From NCBI RefSeq assembly GCF_023238625.1, contig NZ_CP096670.1:1663501-1727500 (forward strand): 64,000 bases of DNA, read 5' to 3'. The number at the start of each line of letters is the position of its first letter. Position 1 is the first letter of the stretch. The position numbers were made by a program, and so were the translations under genes. The notes under the pieces are model-generated. The model did no database searches. It was not told the DNA's origin and was given only the letters and a program-made list of their open reading frames with translations. Source of the DNA: Agarivorans sp. TSD2052 (GTDB taxonomy: Bacteria > Pseudomonadota > Gammaproteobacteria > Enterobacterales > Celerinatantimonadaceae). This document shows, one piece after another, positions 52,696 through 63,066 of this stretch.

Positions 52696-53370
52696 ATGTA
52701 TAAACTCATCGTTTTGGCAGGCTGTGTTGCAATGGCAGGCTGTGCTAGCGTAAATAATACCGTGGTGCCAGATGATCCTGCCTACGCGCCTGTTTACCCT
52801 GAAGATGTTGCCGTTGAATCGCGGATTACAGGGTCGTTATTTACCGAAGACAGAGCTAATAATTTATATTCGGACAAAAAGGCACATCGGGTTGGTGACA
52901 TTATCGTGGTCACCCTAGCTGAAAGCACCCAGGCCAGTAAGTCAGCCAGCAACGAGTTAGCTAAAGACAAAACCTTAAATCTTAACCAGATTACCGTACC
53001 CGGTGGTGTAGCAACCATAGGTGGAAACCCAATAGAACTAGGTCTTAGTCAAGATAGTGACTTTAGTGGTGAAGCCGATGCCGCTCAAAGTAACAGTTTA
53101 GCCGGCAATATTTCAGTCAACGTGGTGCAGGTGTTGGCTAACGGCAACTTAATTATTAGTGGCGAAAAATGGTTAATGCTTAATAACGGCAATGAGTATA
53201 TTCGCCTAACGGGGATTATTCGTCCAGAAGATGTAGCGCCTGATAATTCAATTATGTCGCTTCGTATTGCTAACGCTCGAATTCAATATGGCGGTACTGG
53301 TGATTTTGCTAATACCACCGAACAGGGCTGGTTATCTCAGTTCTTTAATAGCCAAGTTTGGCCATTCTAA
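52696..53370 (+). CDS. flgH: Flagellar L-ring lipoprotein FlgH
   Basis: A 224-residue outer-membrane lipoprotein. ATG 52696 is chosen after AGAGAGGG; the signal ends [24 protein letters not shown] and [13 protein letters not shown] are conserved. [20 protein letters not shown] precedes the C-terminal WLSQFFNS. Confidence 0.94.
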   Translation: MYKLIVLAGCVAMAGCASVNNTVVPDDPAYAPVYPEDVAVESRITGSLFTEDRANNLYSDKKAHRVGDIIVVTLAESTQASKSASNELAKDKTLNLNQITVPGGVATIGGNPIELGLSQDSDFSGEADAAQSNSLAGNISVNVVQVLANGNLIISGEKWLMLNNGNEYIRLTGIIRPEDVAPDNSIMSLRIANARIQYGGTGDFANTTEQGWLSQFFNSQVWPF

Positions 53371-53395
53371 GCCCTTATTTTTAGGAGTAGTTCTC

Positions 53396-54496
53396 ATGTT
53401 TAAACGTGGCATTTTGTTGTTCAGTATCAGTTTGTGTTTAGTGGTTAATACTGTTAGTGCTGCGCGGATCAAAGACGTGGCTAATGTAGCCGGCGTACGT
53501 GCTAACCAATTAACAGGTTATGGCTTAGTGGTGGGTTTGCCGGGAACAGGGGAGAAGAACAGTGATTTTGCGAAGCAGTCTTTTGCCACCATGCTTCGAA
53601 ATTTTGGTATTACCGTGCCACCTGGTACTAACTTAAAAATTAAAAATGTAGCGCCTGTGGCGGTACATGCAGAACTCCCCGCATTTATTAAACCCGGTCA
53701 AACAATTGATATCACTATCTCTGCGATTGGTGAAGCGAAAAGTTTACGCGGCGGTAGTCTAGTTCAAACCTTCTTAAAAGGGGCTGATGGCCAAGTTTAT
53801 GCGCTGGCTCAAGGTAGCCTAATTGTAGGCGGTTTTGGTGCAGAGGGCGCTGATGGCTCAAAGGTTATATCCAATACCCCTACGGTAGGGCGTATTCCTA
53901 ATGGTGCGATTGTAGAGCGTTCGGTGCCTTCACCTTTTATGAGTGGCGATACCATAACCTTTAATTTAAAGCGTTCAGACTTTACAACAGCCAAACGTTT
54001 AGCCGATACCATTAATGGCTTAGTGGGGCCAAACACGGCAACACCCATGGATGCCACGTCGGTACAAGTGTTTGCCCCAAGAGACCCCGGTCAACGTGTT
54101 GCCTATCTTTCTACTTTAGAGAATTTAAGTTTTGAACCAGCGTCTGAGTCGGCCAAAATCATTATTAACTCTCGTACCGGTACCATTGTTATTGGTAAAG
54201 ATGTCAAGCTATTGCCTGCGGCGATTACCCACGGCGGCTTAACGGTGAAAATATCTGAAACACCGGTTATTTCTCAGCCTAATGCATTTTCTGATGGCGA
54301 AACGGTAGAAACTACGGTTAGTACCATTGAAGCCACTCAAGAAGATTCAAGAATGTTCAATTTTGACCCTGGTGCGTCATTAGATGATTTGGTTAGAGCG
54401 GTTAACCGCGTAGGCGTTGCACCTGGTGATTTGGTATCAATCCTTGAAGCCCTAAAACAAGCGGGTGCAATTCAAGGCGAGTTAATGGTGATTTAA
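53396..54496 (+). CDS. flgI: Flagellar P-ring protein FlgI
   Basis: A 366-residue periplasmic protein. ATG 53396 after TAGGAG gives a signal peptide ([22 protein letters not shown]) and mature start [20 protein letters not shown]. The frame extends into flgH but that is not a sensible start. It ends [20 protein letters not shown]. Full length. Confidence 0.95.
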   Translation: MFKRGILLFSISLCLVVNTVSAARIKDVANVAGVRANQLTGYGLVVGLPGTGEKNSDFAKQSFATMLRNFGITVPPGTNLKIKNVAPVAVHAELPAFIKPGQTIDITISAIGEAKSLRGGSLVQTFLKGADGQVYALAQGSLIVGGFGAEGADGSKVISNTPTVGRIPNGAIVERSVPSPFMSGDTITFNLKRSDFTTAKRLADTINGLVGPNTATPMDATSVQVFAPRDPGQRVAYLSTLENLSFEPASESAKIIINSRTGTIVIGKDVKLLPAAITHGGLTVKISETPVISQPNAFSDGETVETTVSTIEATQEDSRMFNFDPGASLDDLVRAVNRVGVAPGDLVSILEALKQAGAIQGELMVI

Positions 54497-54498
54497 CG

Positions 54499-55509
54499 AT
54501 GACGATGGATGCGGTCAAACAAAGCGCAAATTACCATGATTTAGCCAGTTTAGATGAGCTTAGAAGTTCGGCTCAAAAAGACCCTAACAAGGCACTAAAT
54601 CAGGTCGCTAGTCAATTTGAAGCTATGTTTATGCAAATGTTGCTAAAACAAATGCGTAAAAGTAACGCATTGTTTGAAAACGACTCGCCATTAAATAACC
54701 GACATACTCAAACTTATCGTGACATGCATGATAATCAAATGGCACTAGAGTTATCTTCTTCGGGGGCGCTAGGTTTAGCCGACTTAATTGTGGCGCAACT
54801 GAACCCCGCTGCTGCCAACATGACGCCAGCGTCAGTATTACGCGGTGGCCAGAATATCGACCTTGAACAACGCGCTTTAGATGCTAAGTCATCAGTTGGC
54901 AAGGAAATTGCTGTATCGACTAGTGTAACGGCCGCGGTTAAGGAAACTTTAGATAAAGTGAGTATTAATCGCGATTCACTTGAAAAACCGCAACAAGTAG
55001 ATGCGGCAAAAGGGCAAAGTTTTGCCACCCCCAGCGAATTTATTGAAACATTGTTGCCGATAGCCAAAAAGTGGGCGGTAGATAAAGGCATTGAGCCTAT
55101 GGCCATTGTAGCCCAAGCAGCACTGGAATCGGGGTGGGGTAAAAAAGTGATAGCCAATAATGACGGAACAAGCAGCCATAATTTGTTTGGTATTAAAGCC
55201 GACAAACGCTGGCAAGGAGATAAAGCAGTCGTGAACACTTTAGAGTATAGAGATGGGCAAGCTAAGCAAGAACGCGCTGCGTTTCGCTCTTACGACTCTT
55301 TCGAAGAGAGTGTTAAAGACTACTTGTCGTTTGTTGAAGGGCCTCGTTATCAACAGGCTGTCGCCAATGGGATGGATGCCAAACGCTATGCTGCAGAATT
55401 ACAAAATGCGGGCTATGCGACCGACCCTCAGTACGCCAATAAGATTGGCCAAATACTCGATAGTCGTCATTTTTCCGACTTTCGTCGTTCTGATGTTGAA
55501 GGGGAGTAA
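54499..55509 (+). CDS. flgJ: Rod-cap and peptidoglycan hydrolase FlgJ
   Basis: A 336-residue dual-domain protein. The N-terminal rod-cap domain (ASQFEAMFMQMLLKQMRKSN) is followed by a linker (~110-170) and a C-terminal glucosaminidase domain (AQAALESGWGKKVIANN with catalytic Glu; HNLFGIKADKRWQG). It opens the wall for the rod. Starts 2 bp after flgI. Confidence 0.94.
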   Translation: MTMDAVKQSANYHDLASLDELRSSAQKDPNKALNQVASQFEAMFMQMLLKQMRKSNALFENDSPLNNRHTQTYRDMHDNQMALELSSSGALGLADLIVAQLNPAAANMTPASVLRGGQNIDLEQRALDAKSSVGKEIAVSTSVTAAVKETLDKVSINRDSLEKPQQVDAAKGQSFATPSEFIETLLPIAKKWAVDKGIEPMAIVAQAALESGWGKKVIANNDGTSSHNLFGIKADKRWQGDKAVVNTLEYRDGQAKQERAAFRSYDSFEESVKDYLSFVEGPRYQQAVANGMDAKRYAAELQNAGYATDPQYANKIGQILDSRHFSDFRRSDVEGE

Positions 55510-55516
55510 TTAGATT

Positions 55517-57490
55517 ATGGCTATGAATGACCTGTTAACGATTGGTTCATCAGGGGTGGCTGCTCAACAGCGCCTATTGATGACCACGGGTAACAACATT
55601 GCCAATGTTAATACTCCTGGTTATAGCCTTCAGCGAACATTTTATACTGCCGATACTTTAGGTGGGGTGAGGGAAGGGTATACCGAACGTGTATTGAATG
55701 GTTTTGCTCAAGCGCAAATGTTTCGCGATACTTCTACCTTTGCCAGCCGTAACGCTTACTTGGAATCGGTAAGTACTATCGATGCGATTCTTAGTGATGA
55801 TGCTTTGTCGTTAAGTTCTAAATTCGACGACATGTTTACCCAGTTACACGCTACAACAGATAATCCTACGGCCCTGTCTACTCGAGAGTTGGCCTTATCT
55901 CAATTCAATGCATTAACTGACCGTTACCGCACGCTTAACGAACAGTACCAAATTCAAGAAAAAAATATCAGCCAAGACTTGGTTGAAAAGTCTAATGAAG
56001 CTAACGCTTTAATTACTAATATTGCTGAAATAAACAAAGAAATTGTAGCCGCAGGGGGCAGTCCCTTAGATGGCAATACTGCTATTTTGTCTGATAAACG
56101 TGACCAAGCAATCAAAGAACTAGCAGAACTTATCGACATTAATACCATTGTTCAAGATAGCGGCTCTACCTTGGTGTTTATGCGCTCAGGCCAAGCCCTA
56201 GTATTGGAAGATGATTACACCCAACTGAATATGGTTGATGGTGATCCCGATAAAACGCAAAAAGAAATGACTCTGACACTGGCTGGCTCTAGCCGAATTA
56301 TTGGTCGTGAGGAAATAGGCGGTACCATTGGTGGTTTAATGGAATACCGTAAAACCACCCTGGATGTTAGTCGTAACCAATTAGGCCAGCTATCCATTGC
56401 GATGGCAGATGCATTTAACCAACAAAACTCATTAGGCATGGACTTAAATGGGGATATCGGCACCGATATTTTCACTTTGCCAACTTTTAATAGTAAAGAG
56501 TTTTCCAGCAATACCACGGCTGGCACCATCAGCGGAACTTTTGTCGCGGGCAGTGGCAGTGAAGTGAGCCCTTACGACTACCGGGTATCGTTTATCTCGC
56601 CTACGACCTTTGAAGTACAACGTTATGATGGGGATAGTGCCATTGACTCGGTGGTATCGGGGTCTATTCCGCCGACAAATTTTCAGTTAGATGGCATGGA
56701 TTGGGATTTCTCATCAGGGCCATTTGCTGCGGGTGATAAGCATTTAATACAGCCTACGCGTGATGCTGCTGCACAAATGGTAGTGAGTATGAGCCAGCCA
56801 GAAAAGTTGGCCTTGGCGGCGCCTATACGCGTAGAGCGTGAACTGAATAACCGTGGAAATGCCACGGTTTCGATTGATTCTATCTACGATACCGACCCTG
56901 CTACCTCAGATTTTACCCTGCCTGGTGGTTATGATGTAAATGGCCCGCATGAGGTGCGTATAAACGCAGCTGGCGACTATGATATTTACGATGGTTCTGG
57001 TGGCCTGTTGGCCACCGCGCCTGCGTCGACTGCGGGCCAGCAGATATTTGCTAATGCTACACCGGCTTTATCTCCGGGTTATGAGATCAATATCGACGGG
57101 GATGTGCAGGAAGGTGACGTATTTACCATGGGGTACAATACCGATGGTTTTAATGACAACTATAACGCGCTGCGAATGGTTGATTTACAACAAAAAGATT
57201 TAGTACGTAAAAGCTTAGCTGCCACGGGTGATAATAAAATGACCATGAACGATGCTTACGCCAGTTTAGTGAGTTTTGTGGGTGGTAAAACCAGCGAAGC
57301 TAGGGTGTCTGCATCTGCGGCATCTTCACTTTTAGAGCAAAGTACTCAGCGGCATAATTCTATATCAGGGGTTAACCTTGATGAAGAAGCATCCAATTTA
57401 ATTCGCTTTCAGCAGGCTTATGCGGCTTCCGCTCAAGTGATAAGTGCGGCTCAAGAGACCTTTCAAACCTTATTAGCGTCGGTGAGGTAG
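55517..57490 (+). CDS. flgK: Hook-filament junction protein FlgK (HAP1)
   Basis: A 657-residue protein: MNDLLTIGSSGVAAQQRLLM and NNIANVNTPGYSLQRT at the N-terminus, NLDEEASNLIRFQQAYAASA at the C-terminus, both coiled-coil D0/D1 parts. The middle is enlarged compared with enteric FlgK, as usual in Vibrio-type systems. Confidence 0.95.
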   Translation: MAMNDLLTIGSSGVAAQQRLLMTTGNNIANVNTPGYSLQRTFYTADTLGGVREGYTERVLNGFAQAQMFRDTSTFASRNAYLESVSTIDAILSDDALSLSSKFDDMFTQLHATTDNPTALSTRELALSQFNALTDRYRTLNEQYQIQEKNISQDLVEKSNEANALITNIAEINKEIVAAGGSPLDGNTAILSDKRDQAIKELAELIDINTIVQDSGSTLVFMRSGQALVLEDDYTQLNMVDGDPDKTQKEMTLTLAGSSRIIGREEIGGTIGGLMEYRKTTLDVSRNQLGQLSIAMADAFNQQNSLGMDLNGDIGTDIFTLPTFNSKEFSSNTTAGTISGTFVAGSGSEVSPYDYRVSFISPTTFEVQRYDGDSAIDSVVSGSIPPTNFQLDGMDWDFSSGPFAAGDKHLIQPTRDAAAQMVVSMSQPEKLALAAPIRVERELNNRGNATVSIDSIYDTDPATSDFTLPGGYDVNGPHEVRINAAGDYDIYDGSGGLLATAPASTAGQQIFANATPALSPGYEINIDGDVQEGDVFTMGYNTDGFNDNYNALRMVDLQQKDLVRKSLAATGDNKMTMNDAYASLVSFVGGKTSEARVSASAASSLLEQSTQRHNSISGVNLDEEASNLIRFQQAYAASAQVISAAQETFQTLLASVR

Positions 57491-57497
57491 GCTAATT

Positions 57498-58712
57498 ATG
57501 CGTGTATCGAGTATTAATTTGTATCAAAGCTCATTGAATGGGGTGCTTAATTCTCAGCAACAAGTTGAGAAAATGAACCAGCATTTAATTACCAATAAAA
57601 AATTACTTACCGCGGCCGATGGTCCTTCTGACATGAGTAAAACCATGTTTTTAAGTACCGAAATCACCTTAACAGAGCAACACCTAAAAAATGGTACCTT
57701 GTTAGAAAATGCACTGAACTTTGAAGAAACGACTCTCGATGGCATGATGACAGCCATACAAAGAGCGCGTGTATTAGGTGTGCAATCAGGTGACGGTATT
57801 AACGGCGAAACAGAGCGCGCCTCGCTCGCTCAAGAATTACGCCAAATTCAAGATCAAATGTTTGACTTTATGAATAGTCAAAATGCCGATGGCAGTTACA
57901 TTTTTTCGGGTTTTCAAACCCAAAAGAAGCCCTATGTATATGACGGGCAAAACTACAACTACCAGGGTGATGTAGGTGTTAATGAATTAAAAGTTTCATC
58001 ATCGGTTTATATTCAAAGTAATGATACCGGCCAAGAAATATTTGATAATGTATTTAAACGTTTTGTTACAAACGATTTAACCGCTAATATTACCACTACG
58101 ATATCTGATCAAAAAGCCTATGATTCATTTCATAAGTTAAATTACGATCCTATTAATCCGGCTAATAATCAATTTTTAGTTCAAACCAATGCTGGTGCTC
58201 CAGATACTTATGAAATTTTAGATAATGGTGGAGCGTCATTAGTACCCCCTGTGGTGGGCGATTATACTTCAGGAGAACTCATTAACTTTAATGGTATCGA
58301 TGTGGTGGTTACCGGCGCTGCCGGTGGTCCACCTGAAGAATTTGAGTTAGCCCCTCCAGTGAAAGACAATATTTTAAATATGTTAGGTGATTTTATTACC
58401 GCGCTTGAGGATAATACTATTCCTGAAGGCGAATTTGTTGCTGCCCAGAATGATTTTTTAATAGGCGTTGATAATGCGATGGAAAGGGTGAATTTAACCT
58501 TGGGCTCGCTAGGTGCCCGAGGAAACTCCCTAGAGTCGGTACGAAATTCAGCGTCAGCTATGGATATAATCAACCAAAAATCAAGGGCTTCTGTCAGTGA
58601 GGTGGATTTTGCTGAGGCGGTGAGCAACCTTCAGAAAGCCGAACTAGCGCTTAATACATCTTACTCTTCATACAGCCGCATTAGCCAACTTTCGCTATTT
58701 AATTACCTATAA
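57498..58712 (+). CDS. flgL: Hook-filament junction protein FlgL (HAP3)
   Basis: A 404-residue protein: MRVSSINLYQSSLNGVLNSQ and LLTAADGPSDMSKTMFLSTE at the N-terminus, with the flagellin-like C-terminal DFAEAVSNLQKAELALNTSY. The variable region (residues ~165-290) is acidic. Last gene of the operon; a strong terminator follows. Confidence 0.94.
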   Translation: MRVSSINLYQSSLNGVLNSQQQVEKMNQHLITNKKLLTAADGPSDMSKTMFLSTEITLTEQHLKNGTLLENALNFEETTLDGMMTAIQRARVLGVQSGDGINGETERASLAQELRQIQDQMFDFMNSQNADGSYIFSGFQTQKKPYVYDGQNYNYQGDVGVNELKVSSSVYIQSNDTGQEIFDNVFKRFVTNDLTANITTTISDQKAYDSFHKLNYDPINPANNQFLVQTNAGAPDTYEILDNGGASLVPPVVGDYTSGELINFNGIDVVVTGAAGGPPEEFELAPPVKDNILNMLGDFITALEDNTIPEGEFVAAQNDFLIGVDNAMERVNLTLGSLGARGNSLESVRNSASAMDIINQKSRASVSEVDFAEAVSNLQKAELALNTSYSSYSRISQLSLFNYL

Positions 58713-58744
58713 ACCCTAAAGTATATTCTTAGTCTGCCGTTATA

Positions 58745-58784
58745 AAGGTTGCTTCAATATTGAAGCAACCTTTTTTGTTTTACA
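58745..58784 (+). terminator. Terminator after flgL
   Basis: AAGGTTGCTTCAATA / TATTGAAGCAACCTT perfect stem, then TTTTGTTTT. Confidence 0.92.
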
Positions 58785-58819
58785 GCTTATATATAAAACA
58801 AAAAAATAAAATAAATTGC

Positions 58820-58846
58820 TAAAGAATATTGAAGCGTTGCCGTTAT
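58820..58846 (+). promoter_or_regulatory. Sigma-28 promoter of flagellin gene 1
   Basis: TAAA, 15-bp spacer, GCCGTTAT; one to two mismatches from TAAA-N15-GCCGATAA. About 78 bp ahead of the start. Confidence 0.8.
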
Positions 58847-58923
58847 ATAGGTAAGTCAGAAAAACAAAATAACTGACAAATTATAAAACCTGTAAATGGT
58901 TAAATATAGATAGGAGAAATATC

Positions 58924-59748
58924 ATGGCTTTATACGTAAATACAAATGTGTCATCTATTAATGCTCAGCGCCAATTAACGCAATCTGGCTGGTCATTAGA
59001 TACCTCATTCCAACGTTTATCATCGGGTTTGCGTATTAATAGTGCAAAAGATGATGCGGCTGGCTTACAAATTTCAAACCGTATGACTTCGCAAATTCAA
59101 GGTTTAGACCGTGCTGTAATGAATGCCCAAGATGGTATTTCTCTAGCGCAAACGGCTGAAGGCGCGATGGACGAAATTACCAACTCTTTACAGCGAATTC
59201 GAGTATTGGCTATCCAATCACAAGATGGTATCAATAACTCAGATGACCGTATCGCGCTTCAACAAGAAGTGTCTCAACTTAAAGCTGAAATGAGCCGTAT
59301 CGGCACCACAACTCAATTTGGTGGCGTTAACGTACTCGATGGTACTTTCTCGTCTAGCTTCTTGGTGGGTGCTAATGCTGGTCAAAATATCAGTGTTAAT
59401 ATCTCTCGCAGTGGAGGCTGGGGTACTTCTGGCTTAGGTTTGGGCGCTCTGTCTGTTTCTAGTGTTGCTGGCGCAAGTGCGGCAATGACAGCCATTGATT
59501 CAGCGATGAAGATTATCGATGGTAAGCGTGCAGAACTCGGTGCGGTGCAAAACCGTTTCCAATCGACTATTCGTAACTTATCGAATATCTCAGAAAATGT
59601 TACTGCGGCGCGCTCACGTATTAGAGATACAGACTTCGCTAAAGAGACCGCTGAATTAACGCGTAACCAGATTATTCAGCAGACCTCAACCACTATTTTG
59701 GCTCAAGCAAACCAACGTCCTCAGGCTGCATTATCATTACTCGGTTAA
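58924..59748 (+). CDS. Flagellin (copy 1)
   Basis: A 274-residue filament protein. Conserved D0/D1 ends: SSINAQRQLTQSGWSLDTSF, SGLRINSAKDDAAGLQISNR, DRAVMNAQDGISLAQTAEGA at the N-terminus; LGAVQNRFQSTIRNLSNISE and RDTDFAKETAELTRNQIIQQ at the C-terminus. The central domain is short. ATG with AGGAG. Own sigma-28 promoter. Confidence 0.95.
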   Translation: MALYVNTNVSSINAQRQLTQSGWSLDTSFQRLSSGLRINSAKDDAAGLQISNRMTSQIQGLDRAVMNAQDGISLAQTAEGAMDEITNSLQRIRVLAIQSQDGINNSDDRIALQQEVSQLKAEMSRIGTTTQFGGVNVLDGTFSSSFLVGANAGQNISVNISRSGGWGTSGLGLGALSVSSVAGASAAMTAIDSAMKIIDGKRAELGAVQNRFQSTIRNLSNISENVTAARSRIRDTDFAKETAELTRNQIIQQTSTTILAQANQRPQAALSLLG

Positions 59749-59764
59749 TCCAGGTAAAAAGAAA

Positions 59765-59792
59765 GGACGGTGGGGGTTCAATCCACCGTCCT
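59765..59792 (+). terminator. Hairpin after flagellin 1
   Basis: GGACGGTGG / CCACCGTCC stem with loop, but no T-run follows. It may limit readthrough or stabilise the flagellin mRNA. Confidence 0.4.
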
Positions 59793-59832
59793 CAGGCTGC
59801 AGTAGCGCAATTAGTACTCTTAGGAGGCTCAT
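59786..59832 (+). pseudogene. Remnant of a third flagellin 3' end
   Basis: CGTCCTCAGGCTGCAGTAGC and following bases would read RPQAAVAQLVLLG, like the RPQAALSLLG end of flagellin 1. It is followed by TCTTAGGAGGCTCA, the same ribosome-site block that precedes flagellin 2 (60299-60312). Confidence 0.45.
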
Positions 59833-60315
59833 TTCCATACCAATAATAAGTTGCGCTTTAGTTTCGCTCTCAATCTCCTATCGTTTCGAGCGATACGGTC
59901 AAGTGATGCATACTCACTTGGCCTTTTTTTCGCAGTGGTTCAGACTGCCACAATAATAAAGCAAAGCTTATGCCAAGTTTTACTGACAAGAACTTGGCGT
60001 AAATAAATATAAATTTTCCTTTTTGGCCTTATTATCAACTTCAATTGTGCCTTTTACGATATATTTTTTGCCGTGAAAGCCCGTGATATAAGGTGTTGCC
60101 GTATAGGCGGCAAATTTTTTCCGCTTTTTTCCATTTTTTTCCTAAAGCTTCTTCTTCCCTTGCCGCTAACAGATATGAAGTTAATAAAACTTTGGTCCAT
60201 TTAAACGTTGTCTTGGTTTACGGTTCATAAATCAGGGGTTCAACAACTAAAAATGGTTTTGGTCGTCCTGACTCAAGTTCAATCAGGATGAACAATTTCT
60301 TAGGAGGCTCAAAAT
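59833..60315. other. Intergenic region between the flagellins
   Basis: Holds a hairpin TTGCCG / CGGCAA followed by ATTTTTT (about 60089-60113) that may be a terminator, the sigma-28 promoter at 60143-60169 and a long 5' leader for flagellin 2. No gene. Confidence 0.5.
60143..60169 (+). promoter_or_regulatory. Sigma-28 promoter of flagellin gene 2
   Basis: TAAA, 15-bp spacer, GCCGCTAA; one mismatch to consensus. It gives an untranslated leader of roughly 140 bp. Confidence 0.88.
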
Positions 60316-61137
60316 ATGGCATTAGTTGTCAACACCAATGTGTCGTCATTGAACGCACAACGCCAGCTAGCAAGCTCTGGCAATACACTAGACACCGCAT
60401 ACCAACGTTTAAGTTCTGGTTTCCGTATTAACAGTGCGAAAGACGATGCTGCTGGTCTACAAATCTCTAACCGTATGACATCGCAAATCCAAGGTCTTGA
60501 CCGCGCGGTGATGAACGCTCAAGATGGTATCTCAGTAGCGCAAACTGCTGAAGGTGCAATGGACGAGTTAACTAACATGATGCAACGTATGCGCGTGTTA
60601 GCGGTTCAATCTCAAGATGGTATCAATAATTCAAGCGACCGAACTGCACTTCAAGCTGAGGTTTCTCAACTTAAACTTGAAATGAGCCGAGTAGCGACAA
60701 CTACCCAATTTGGTGGTGTTAATCTACTTGATGGCGGTTACTCTGCTGCATTCCTAGTGGGAGCGAACGCTGGACAAAATATCAGTGTAAACATCTCTCG
60801 TTCAGGTGGTTGGGGAGCGTCAGGCTTAGGTTTAGCAAGTCTGTCTGTTTCTAGTGTTGCTGGTGCAAGTGCTGCAATGGCTTTACTGGATTCAGCAATT
60901 AAACTGGTTGATTCTGAGCGAGCTGAGCTTGGTGCGGTTCAAAACCGTTTCCAATCTACAATTCGAAACTTGTCTAACATCTCAGAAAATATTTCTGGTG
61001 CGCGTTCTCGAATCAAAGATACTGATTTCGCTAAAGAAACGGCTGATTTAACTAAAGCTCAAATCTTACAGCAAACTAGTACTTCTATTTTGGCTCAAGC
61101 TAATCAACGCCCACAGGCTGCGTTAGCTTTAGTTTAA
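60316..61137 (+). CDS. Flagellin (copy 2)
   Basis: A 273-residue flagellin with the same D0/D1 signatures as copy 1 (SGFRINSAKDDAAGLQISNR; IKDTDFAKETADLTKAQILQ). The two proteins are highly similar; differences cluster in the middle (DELTNMMQRMRVLAVQ and ALLDSAIKLVDSERAE). ATG with TTAGGAGGC. Independent sigma-28 promoter, so expression of the two can differ. Confidence 0.95.
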   Translation: MALVVNTNVSSLNAQRQLASSGNTLDTAYQRLSSGFRINSAKDDAAGLQISNRMTSQIQGLDRAVMNAQDGISVAQTAEGAMDELTNMMQRMRVLAVQSQDGINNSSDRTALQAEVSQLKLEMSRVATTTQFGGVNLLDGGYSAAFLVGANAGQNISVNISRSGGWGASGLGLASLSVSSVAGASAAMALLDSAIKLVDSERAELGAVQNRFQSTIRNLSNISENISGARSRIKDTDFAKETADLTKAQILQQTSTSILAQANQRPQAALALV

Positions 61138-61162
61138 TAGTAAAATTAGTGAAGAAAGACGC

Positions 61163-61195
61163 AGCCACACTTATACTCTAGGTGTGGCTTGCTTT
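61163..61195 (+). terminator. Terminator/attenuator between flagellin 2 and flaG
   Basis: AGCCACAC / GTGTGGCT stem with a broad loop then TGCTTTATTT. Probably partial, since flaG needs upstream transcription or its own weak promoter. Confidence 0.6.
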
Positions 61196-61213
61196 ATTTA
61201 AGGAGTCTGTAAT

Positions 61214-61636
61214 ATGGATAGTAATGTTGGTTTAGTATCCACGTCGGCGGCAACCGTGGGCTTAACGCAAAGTCGAGAGCCAGAGGTTAGTGCTGCCGAT
61301 AAAATGGAAGTGGCACAGATATCGCTTCAAAAAGAACAACAGCAAGCTAAGGCTCAACAACAGGCCGACCAGGAAAAACGTCAGTCGGATGACCGTGAAC
61401 AAGTAGAAGATGTGGTTGCTTCAATCAATCAGTTACTCGAGGTCCAAGATAGAGACGTGAAATTTGTAGTTGACGAGCGAGATGGGCAGTTCTTTACTTC
61501 GGTACTGAATCGAAGTACTGATGAGCTGATTCGCGAGATCCCTACAGAAGAGTATCGTCAGTTGGAAGAGCGGCTGCAAAAATTTCAAGACGCCATTGGC
61601 GAAACAACCGGCTTGTTTGTTGATCAATTGGTATAA
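61214..61636 (+). CDS. flaG: FlaG family protein
   Basis: A 140-residue protein. The N-terminal half is Gln/Lys-rich and probably coiled coil (QKEQQQAKAQQQADQEKRQS). The C-terminal FlaG domain reads KFVVDERDGQFFTSVLNRST and IREIPTEEYRQLEERLQKFQ. FlaG influences filament length. 21 bp upstream of fliD. Confidence 0.9.
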   Translation: MDSNVGLVSTSAATVGLTQSREPEVSAADKMEVAQISLQKEQQQAKAQQQADQEKRQSDDREQVEDVVASINQLLEVQDRDVKFVVDERDGQFFTSVLNRSTDELIREIPTEEYRQLEERLQKFQDAIGETTGLFVDQLV

Positions 61637-61657
61637 AATATATGTGGGTAAGATGTT

Positions 61658-63055
61658 ATGACAGGAATTACAGCGGCAGGTATTGGTAGTGGCTTAGATC
61701 TAGAAGCCCTAATCGAAGTGACTCTGAGTGCAGAGCGAGCAGGTAAAGACGCACGCTTTGAAGAAACCAAAACCACCCTCGAGGTGACCCTTTCCGCTGT
61801 CGGCAGCATCAAATCTAAACTTAGTGCATTTCGTAGCATACTTGAAAAAGCACAAAGCCAAGATACCTTTTTCCCTCGAACAGCCACCACTAATGAAGCC
61901 GCAGGTAGCGAATCGTTTTCTGTTGATCTCGCTGATAATGCGACTAATGGTAACTACGCTATTGAAGTACAAGCCTTAGCGCAAGGCTCCGCATTGACCT
62001 CTATTGACGCTGCTAGTAATGGCGGAACACCACTTTATAGTTCAGAAGATGATGTTATCGCGACAACTGACGGCCAATTAACCTTTAGTACGTCTAGTGG
62101 AGAATCAATGGTTGTTGATGTCACTGCGGGCACCACGCTAAAAGAATTACGTGAGCAAATTAACAGCCAAGACGACAACTTCGGTGTGTCGGTCAACTTG
62201 ATAGATACCGGTTCAGAAATTCGCCTATCAATGACCTCAAACGAAACCGGGGACGGAAATACCTTACAAGTGACCAACACTGGCGCTAATGCTGAGCTAG
62301 ATAACTTTACCAATGTTGGCGGGAAAATGGATGTGACCGATGCATCTTCAGCCAAGATTACTATCGATAATATAGAAGCGACTAGTTCAACCAATAACTT
62401 TAATAATGTAATTTCTGGGGTATCTATTGATGTCAATAAATTGACGACCAGTGCAGTTACTGTAGATATACAACCGAGTGAAGAGAAGTCGGTTGAAAAT
62501 ATTAAGGCATTTATTGACGCTTATAATAATGTGATTCAAGAGATCGATAAACATACCAAAGCAACCTCGGTACAAGAGGGGGATGATAACAGTGGCCGCA
62601 AAGAGTTAAGTGGCGACCCCATGTTTAGAACCTTACGCTATAGTTTAGGCGGCTTGTCGACCAATGGTTATGATGATGCAGCGCCCGGTATGCGTACCTT
62701 ATATGGTATAGGCATTGAAATGGACGCTGATGGCTTATTAACATTGAACGAATCAGAATTTAAAGAAGCCATTAATAACAACTTAGACGGCGTTGGCGAG
62801 CTTTTTGCAATGGAAGGTGGTGTAGCTGAGAGCTTTTTAGCTACCGTAAAAAGTTACGAACAAACGGGTGGGGTATTAGCCACACGTGAAGACTCAGTTA
62901 AGAGTCAAAAAAGGGATCTGGAACATCAAATGCTAGATTTTGAGGAGCGTATGACCTCTTATGAATCGACTTTAAGATCTAAATACACCGCATTTGATGT
63001 CACCATGGGTAGTTTAAATAGCCAAATGTCCTATATTATGGGGCAATTGGGTTAG
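61658..63055 (+). CDS. fliD: Flagellar filament cap protein FliD (HAP2)
   Basis: A 465-residue protein: GITAAGIGSGLDLEALIEVT at the N-terminus, ALAQGSALTS and the D2/D3 middle, and EERMTSYESTLRSKYTAFDV then MGSLNSQMSYIMGQL at the C-terminus. It caps the filament and helps flagellin fold. Confidence 0.94.
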   Translation: MTGITAAGIGSGLDLEALIEVTLSAERAGKDARFEETKTTLEVTLSAVGSIKSKLSAFRSILEKAQSQDTFFPRTATTNEAAGSESFSVDLADNATNGNYAIEVQALAQGSALTSIDAASNGGTPLYSSEDDVIATTDGQLTFSTSSGESMVVDVTAGTTLKELREQINSQDDNFGVSVNLIDTGSEIRLSMTSNETGDGNTLQVTNTGANAELDNFTNVGGKMDVTDASSAKITIDNIEATSSTNNFNNVISGVSIDVNKLTTSAVTVDIQPSEEKSVENIKAFIDAYNNVIQEIDKHTKATSVQEGDDNSGRKELSGDPMFRTLRYSLGGLSTNGYDDAAPGMRTLYGIGIEMDADGLLTLNESEFKEAINNNLDGVGELFAMEGGVAESFLATVKSYEQTGGVLATREDSVKSQKRDLEHQMLDFEERMTSYESTLRSKYTAFDVTMGSLNSQMSYIMGQLG

Positions 63056-63066
63056 TGGAATAGAGC

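Noticed and set aside
54735-55238. Long antisense frame in flgJ
   Set aside because: Shadow of the well-defined FlgJ coding frame.
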